Shown here piece after piece: positions 60,924 through 64,000 of a stretch of 64,000 nucleotides of DNA. The first letter of the stretch is position 1, and the number at the start of each line of letters is the position of its first letter. Source of the stretch: Sphingomonas sp. PP-CE-1A-559 (lineage in GTDB: Bacteria; Pseudomonadota; Alphaproteobacteria; Sphingomonadales; Sphingomonadaceae). The stretch covers positions 806,001 to 870,000 of the forward strand of contig NZ_SLYA01000002.1 in NCBI RefSeq assembly GCF_004340965.1, read 5' to 3'. A program made the translations under genes and the position numbers. The notes below the pieces were generated by a model. That model worked only from the letters and a program-made list of their open reading frames with translations, searched no databases and was not told where the DNA came from.

Positions 60924-63250
60924 TGGTCGACGCTGTGAAAAAAGTCTGCGTCATTGGCGCAGGCGTGATGGGTGCGGGCATCGCGGCGCAGGTCGCGAAC
61001 GCCGGCATCCCGGTACTGCTGCTCGACATCGTGCCGCGCGACCTGCCCGAGGGCGGCGATCGCGATGCGGTGGCCAAGGGCGCGGTCGCCAAGATGCTCA
61101 AGACCGATCCCGCACCGTTCATGTCGAAGCGCGCGGCCAAGCTGGTCGAGACGGGCAACATCGACGATCATCTCGACCGGGTCGCCGAATGCGACTGGAT
61201 CGTCGAGGCGATCGTCGAGCGGCTCGACATCAAGCAGTCGCTCTACGCCAAGCTCGAAGCGCTCAAGCGTCCGGGCACGGCAGTGTCGTCGAACACGTCG
61301 ACGATCCCGCTCGGCAACCTCGTCGAGGGGCGGTCGGACCAGTTCAAGGCCGACTTCCTCATCACGCATTTCTTCAACCCGCCGCGCTACATGCGGCTGG
61401 TCGAGATCGTCCGCGGCGCGCATACCGACGTCGCGGTCGCGGAGAAGGTCGAGGATTTCGTCGACCGCTTCATGGGCAAGCGGATCGTGCGGGCGAAAGA
61501 CACGCCGGGCTTCATCGCCAACCGCATCGGCACCTACTGGCTGGCGATCGCGATCAACGCGGCGATGGACCAGGGGCTGACCGTCGAGGAAGCCGACCAG
61601 ATCGGCGGCCGTCCGATGGGCGTGCCGAAGACCGGGATCTTCGGGCTGGTCGACCTCGTCGGTGTCGACCTGATGCCATTGTTGTCGAAGAGCCTTTCCT
61701 CCACACTGCCGGCCGGCGATCCGTATTTCGATACGGTCCGCCCGCTGCCGCTGGTCGACAAGATGATCGCGGAGGGCTTTACCGGCCGTAAGGGCAAGGG
61801 CGGGTTCTACCGCTTCGACAAGGCGACGCGGACCAAGCTGTCGCTCGATCTCGCGACCGGCGAGTACCGTGCGGAAGCGAAGCCCGCGGAGTTGCCAGGC
61901 AAGACCGGCAAGGACCTCGCCGCGCTGATCGCCGAGCCGGGCAAGATCGGCACCTATGCCTGGACGATCCTCGGCAGCGTGTTGTCCTACGCGGCGATGC
62001 TCGTCGGCGAAGCGGCGGACGATGTCGTCGCGATCGATGACGCGATGAAGCTGGGATACAACTGGAAATACGGGCCGTTCGAGCTGATCGACCGGATGGG
62101 CCCCGGCGTGCTCGCCGCGCGCCTTGCTGAAGAAGGTCGCGACGTTCCGGCGATCCTGACGACCGCGGGCGATCGTCCGTTCTACCGCGTCGAGAACGGC
62201 CAGCGTCAGTACCTTACTGCCGCCGGTGAGTATGCAGACGTGTCGCGCGCGGACGGCGTCGAACTGCTGGAGGACATCAAGCTCCGTTCGCAGCCGATCC
62301 TCACGAACCTGTCGGCGTCGCTCTGGGATGTCGGCGACGGCGTCGCAGCGCTTGAGTTTCACACCAAGATGAACGCGCTCGACGACCAGGTCGTGGTGCT
62401 CATCAACGAAGCGATCCCGGTCGTTCGCGAGCGCTTCAAGGCGCTGGTGGTGTATAACGAGGCATCAAACTTCTCGGCGGGTGCGAACCTGGGCGCGGCG
62501 ATGTTCGCGGTCGGGGCAGGCCTTTGGGACATGGTCGAGGCCAGCGTCTCGGGCGGTCAGCAGGCATATAAGGCGCTCAAATACGCGCCCTTCCCGGTCG
62601 TCAGCGCGCCTGCCGGGCTCGCACTTGGCGGCGGGTGCGAGATCCTGCTCCACTCGGACGCGGTGCAGGCGCATGCCGAGACCTACGCAGGCCTCGTCGA
62701 GTGCGGCGTCGGGCTCGTCCCCGGCTGGGGCGGCAATGGCGAGATGCTCGACCGCTGGACCAAGTCGCGTACGCTGCCGAACGGGCCGATGCCGGTGCTG
62801 ACGAAGGTGTTCCAGGCGGTCTCCACCGCTCAGGTCGCTAAGTCGGCGGCGGAGGCGAAGGAGATGATGATCCTGCGCAAGGCCGACGGCATCACGATGA
62901 ACCGCGACCGATTGCTCGCGGATGCGAAGGCCAAGGCGCTGTCGCTGGTCGACGGCTATGGCGCGCCGGAGAAGCCGACCTTCCGATTGGCGGGCGCGAG
63001 CGGCCGGACGGGGCTGAACATGGCGGTGGCGGACTTCCACAAGAAGGGTGTGGCGACCGACTACGACCTCGTCGTCGCGGATCGGCTTGCCGAGGTGCTG
63101 ACCGGCGGAGAGGCGGATCTGGTCGACACCGTGACCGAGGACCAGTTGCTCGACCTCGAGCGCGCGGCGTTCATGGCGAGCGTGAAGGATCCGCGGACGC
63201 AGGCGCGAGTCGTGCACATGCTGCAGACTGGCAAACCACTCCGCAACTAA
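60920..63250 (+). CDS. fadB: bifunctional 3-hydroxyacyl-CoA dehydrogenase / enoyl-CoA hydratase (FadN-like order)
   Basis: 776 residues; ATGs at 60920 and 60923 are both possible. The N-terminal Rossmann domain (VCVIGAGVMGAGIAAQ) and the HAD C-terminal domains (ITHFFNPPRYMRLVEIVRG, DTPGFIANRIG) occupy about residues 1-420. The enoyl-CoA hydratase domain comes after (about 480-680; FSAGANLGAAMF, PAGLALGGGCEILLHSDA, Glu in YAGLVECGVGLVPGWGG). This dehydrogenase-then-hydratase order is that of Bacillus FadN, the reverse of E. coli FadB. It performs the two middle steps of beta-oxidation. Confidence 0.94.
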   Translation: MMVDAVKKVCVIGAGVMGAGIAAQVANAGIPVLLLDIVPRDLPEGGDRDAVAKGAVAKMLKTDPAPFMSKRAAKLVETGNIDDHLDRVAECDWIVEAIVERLDIKQSLYAKLEALKRPGTAVSSNTSTIPLGNLVEGRSDQFKADFLITHFFNPPRYMRLVEIVRGAHTDVAVAEKVEDFVDRFMGKRIVRAKDTPGFIANRIGTYWLAIAINAAMDQGLTVEEADQIGGRPMGVPKTGIFGLVDLVGVDLMPLLSKSLSSTLPAGDPYFDTVRPLPLVDKMIAEGFTGRKGKGGFYRFDKATRTKLSLDLATGEYRAEAKPAELPGKTGKDLAALIAEPGKIGTYAWTILGSVLSYAAMLVGEAADDVVAIDDAMKLGYNWKYGPFELIDRMGPGVLAARLAEEGRDVPAILTTAGDRPFYRVENGQRQYLTAAGEYADVSRADGVELLEDIKLRSQPILTNLSASLWDVGDGVAALEFHTKMNALDDQVVVLINEAIPVVRERFKALVVYNEASNFSAGANLGAAMFAVGAGLWDMVEASVSGGQQAYKALKYAPFPVVSAPAGLALGGGCEILLHSDAVQAHAETYAGLVECGVGLVPGWGGNGEMLDRWTKSRTLPNGPMPVLTKVFQAVSTAQVAKSAAEAKEMMILRKADGITMNRDRLLADAKAKALSLVDGYGAPEKPTFRLAGASGRTGLNMAVADFHKKGVATDYDLVVADRLAEVLTGGEADLVDTVTEDQLLDLERAAFMASVKDPRTQARVVHMLQTGKPLRN

Positions 63251-63253
63251 GAC

Positions 63254-63333
63254 TGTTCCCCCGTGAAAGCGGGGGCCCAGGGTCAAGCAGCGCTCCGTTC
63301 GTGAACCTGTGCCCCCGCCTGCGCGGGGGCACA
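63254..63333. repeat. GC-rich double-hairpin repeat
   Basis: Two hairpins about 25 nt apart: CCCCCGTGAAAGCGGGGG, and a second with TGCCCCCGC / GCGGGGGCA arms. The spacing resembles the type B repeats at 25952 and 57426, though the sequence differs. It lies directly after the fadB stop and probably also terminates that operon. Confidence 0.7.
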
Positions 63334-63373
63334 CCGTGCGCATGAACACTTTTTCACCGCCCGAAATCAGTAA

Positions 63374-63432
63374 GAAGACTTGACTTGTCTTCGTACAATT
63401 CTAGTCGGGACCGATAACTGCCGTATACGGCA
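63374..63432. promoter_or_regulatory. palindromes in the DUF2147 gene upstream region
   Basis: GAAGAC-N7-GTCTTC (63374-63392) and the perfect 14-bp palindrome TGCCGTATACGGCA (63419-63432) lie 90-150 nt before the next gene. Both are operator-sized. No known regulator site is recognised. Confidence 0.35.
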
Positions 63433-63520
63433 ACGAAGTCGCGGTAACGTCGCCGACTTTACGAGATTTCAGCGACCGTACGCATACGGCGCGCCCAACG
63501 ACACTAGGAGAGGATAGAAG

Positions 63521-63931
63521 ATGTCCCTGTTGATCGCCACCGCCCTGCTTGCCGGCGCGTCCGCCACGCCCGAAACCGTCATCGGCCGCTGGAAGACCGA
63601 GACGCACAATGCCATCGTCGAGATCGCTCGTTGCGGCCCTTCGATCTGCGGCAAGATCCTCACCTCCGACGCGCTGCGCGCCAATCCTTCGATGAAGGAC
63701 GCGAACAATTCCAACACCGCGCTGCGCAACCGCCCGATCCAGGGGATGCAGATGCTTAGCGGGTTCAAGTCGGACTCGGACGGTGTCTGGAGCAGCGGTC
63801 AGGTCTACAACGCCGAGGACGGCAAGACCTATAGCGGCAAGATCACGCCGCTCGGTGCGAACCAGTTGAAGTTGCGCGGCTGCGTCTTCTTCCCGCTTTG
63901 CAAGACCCAGACTTGGACGCGCGTGCGCTGA
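63521..63931 (+). CDS. DUF2147 domain protein, exported
   Basis: 136 residues, with AGGAGAGG upstream. Signal peptide MSLLIATALLAGASA. The mature part has the DUF2147 pattern: VIGRWKTETHNAIVEIARCG, CGKI, MLSGFKSDSDGVWSSGQVYN, AEDGKTYSGKITPLGANQLK, GCVFFPLCKTQTWTRV, with paired Cys residues suited to disulfides. These periplasmic lipocalin-like proteins have no assigned activity. It is a single gene after a repeat and a palindrome-rich leader. Confidence 0.88.
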   Translation: MSLLIATALLAGASATPETVIGRWKTETHNAIVEIARCGPSICGKILTSDALRANPSMKDANNSNTALRNRPIQGMQMLSGFKSDSDGVWSSGQVYNAEDGKTYSGKITPLGANQLKLRGCVFFPLCKTQTWTRVR

Positions 63932-63981
63932 GGCGCGGCTTCCACCTCCTTATTATCAGTATAGCTTTCAGGATCTTATCC

Positions 63982-64000
63982 ATGACGTTTCGCACCAAAG
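63982..64000 (+). CDS. start of a further gene (cut by window edge)
   Basis: ATG at 63982 with AGGA upstream, followed by six codons (MTFRTK) to the end of the window. Nothing can be said about its product. Confidence 0.35.

Noticed and set aside
60890..62362. 490-codon minus-strand ORF over the FadN-like gene
   Set aside because: Antisense shadow with Arg/Asp-rich composition and no motif.

Overview
This window comes from a high-GC alphaproteobacterium, very probably Sphingomonas or a close relative. The evidence is the many TonB-dependent receptors with short Ala-rich leaders, the oxygen-dependent (CobG-type) cobalamin pathway, the beta-oxidation gene style and the recurring GC-rich palindromic repeats. 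I see no rRNA, tRNA, CRISPR array, transposase or prophage. One short AT-richer patch (33.5-34.3 kb) stands out from the rest.

Layout. 1-3.9 kb: 5' part of a TonB-dependent receptor gene, an M3 peptidase and two small proteins. 4.0-17.7 kb: a long minus-strand cobalamin operon, cobW-cobN-cobG-cobH-cobI-cobJ-(cobK)-cobL-cobE-cobM-cobB-cobA-cobF, led by a cobalamin riboswitch. Nearly all same-strand junctions are 4-nt overlaps. cobK alone is on the plus strand, and it overlaps its neighbours at both ends. 17.9-19.4 kb: a NixA/HoxN-type cobalt/nickel permease with its own, paralogous cobalamin riboswitch. Together these give B12-repressed cobalt uptake plus corrin-ring synthesis. The nucleotide-loop genes and the cobS/cobT chelatase subunits are not in the window.

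19.4-23.6 kb: two overlapping S9 serine peptidases with export signals. 23.7-35.7 kb: an oxidative catabolic region with a P450, an SDR, a GMC oxidoreductase, a TetR regulator, and a translationally coupled thiolase / acyl-CoA ligase / acyl-CoA dehydrogenase run followed by a second dehydrogenase. An AT-rich orphan membrane-protein gene and a coniferyl-aldehyde-dehydrogenase-like gene follow. 35.9-43.7 kb: a TonB receptor paralogous to the one at the left edge, a KaiC-like ATPase with a hybrid histidine kinase, a family-6 DNA glycosylase, a DUF1993 protein and a DedA protein.

44.0-50.4 kb: a lipoprotein, then a five-gene minus-strand unit (desaturase, PhnD-like protein without a signal peptide, serine acetyltransferase, class I glutamine amidotransferase, TonB receptor). 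This is the least explained module and the best candidate for an undescribed system. 50.5-57.3 kb: a phosphate-scavenging island (PhoD, TonB receptor, PhoX) with back-to-back pho-box-like arrays between the divergent genes. 57.3-63.3 kb: a pair of palindromic repeats, then a MerR/FadD unit facing a thiolase/FadN-like beta-oxidation unit, with a dyad operator between them. 63.5-64 kb: a DUF2147 protein and the first codons of a further gene.

Functions are assigned by recognising motifs and family patterns by eye; no database search was run.
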